Source of the DNA: Chloroflexota bacterium
Lineage (GTDB): Bacteria; Chloroflexota; Dehalococcoidia; Dehalococcoidales; JAUYDJ01
Assembly: GCA_030690025.1 (NCBI GenBank)
Contig: JAUYDJ010000171.1
Location: forward strand, 1 to 5,485
DNA length: 5,485 nt
Reading direction: 5' to 3'
In this document: positions 5,213 through 5,485 of the stretch, piece by piece
Position numbering within the stretch: the first letter of the stretch is position 1
Layout: each line of letters opens with the position of its first letter
Notes under the pieces: generated by a model
Told to the model about the DNA's origin: nothing
The model's database searches: none
Seen by the model: the letters and a program-made list of their open reading frames with translations, nothing else
Translations under genes and position numbers: made by a program

Positions 5213-5485
5213 ATGTTGCGGCAACTTGAAGAACTGAAGCAGCACGCACAGCAGGAGCTGGCAGGCATTTCCAGCCCCAAAGAGCTGGAAATGTGGCGGG
5301 TCCGTTACCTGGGTAAAAAGAGCGAGCTGACCACCTTCCTGCGCAGTCTGGCGGCTTTACCTATTGAAGAAAGAAAAACCGCCGGCGCTCAGGCCAATCA
5401 GCTAAAAGCCCACCTGGAAGAGAGCCTGGCGCTAAAGGAAGCGGCGCTCCGTGAGGCGCAGCTGGGGGCGTTGGGTAAGAGTGAG
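5213..5485 (+). CDS. pheS: Phenylalanyl-tRNA synthetase alpha subunit, 3' partial
   Basis: Ninety-one codons are open to the window end. The visible part is the N-terminal region of PheS: a long alpha-helical coiled-coil arm with the conserved turn WRVRYLGKKSELT at about residues 28-40, followed by LP-IEERKTAGAQANQLK. The catalytic domain lies beyond the window. PheS pairs with PheT as an alpha2-beta2 enzyme that charges tRNA-Phe. The ATG is the first start after an in-frame TAA at 5207-5209. Its Shine-Dalgarno is poor: only AGGT at 5194-5197, about 15 bases away. Position after rplT matches the common infC-rpmI-rplT-pheS-pheT order. The 98-base gap to rplT could hold a separate promoter, but none is convincing. 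Confidence 0.93.
   Translation, partial: MLRQLEELKQHAQQELAGISSPKELEMWRVRYLGKKSELTTFLRSLAALPIEERKTAGAQANQLKAHLEESLALKEAALREAQLGALGKSE

Noticed and set aside
1..5485. CRISPR array, tRNA/rRNA genes, phage, toxin-antitoxin or defence system
   Set aside because: No regularly spaced repeats, no tRNA cloverleaf or rRNA sequence, and all supported genes are redox or translation functions.

Overview
The window reads as ordinary chromosome from an anaerobic bacterium, most likely Chloroflexota of the Dehalococcoidia type. That placement is an inference from gene content (separate flavoprotein and rubredoxin, a ferritin-like protein, a threonyl-tRNA synthetase without its N-terminal TGS domain, and hairpin-rich intergenic repeats). 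No rRNA or other phylogenetic marker was compared.

Left part (1-1174, + strand): a redox and iron group. It holds the C-terminal bulk of a flavin-reductase-like FMN protein cut by the window edge, a 53-residue rubredoxin that follows it with no spacer and in the same reading frame, and a 149-residue bacterioferritin/ferritin-like di-iron protein. The flavoprotein plus rubredoxin matches the two domains that are fused in 'high molecular weight rubredoxin' (Hrb), where NAD(P)H electrons pass through FMN to rubredoxin and on to oxygen-, NO- or peroxide-reducing enzymes. With the ferritin this suggests oxidative-stress and iron handling.

Middle (1175-2147): a small four-helix membrane protein on the - strand (DUF3147/GlpM-like), convergent with the ferritin gene, then a 591-base divergent intergenic stretch. 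That stretch carries three consecutive strong hairpins in purine/pyrimidine-rich DNA (1702-1798), a copy of a widespread palindromic 'GCGAGGAGCG..GCGACGAAGCAATCTC' repeat (1891-1971), and a good promoter with an extended -10 box leading into a roughly 105-base thrS leader. The leader contains a 9-base direct repeat and a terminator-like hairpin just before the start codon.

Right part (2148-5485, + strand): the classic translation cluster thrS - infC - rpmI - rplT - pheS (pheS cut by the window end). infC has its own promoter in the thrS-infC gap and no ATG/GTG/TTG start that would give a full-length IF3. The likely start is ATA (or the adjacent ATT), consistent with the known autoregulation of infC through a start codon that IF3 itself discriminates against. 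infC and rpmI abut stop-to-start, and rpmI and rplT are 2 bases apart, so translational coupling is likely.

I see no clear sign of a new biological system. The points most worth a second look are the single stop codon separating an Hrb-like pair, the infC start, the TGS-less ThrRS with its possible attenuator leader, and the repeat-dense intergenic region.
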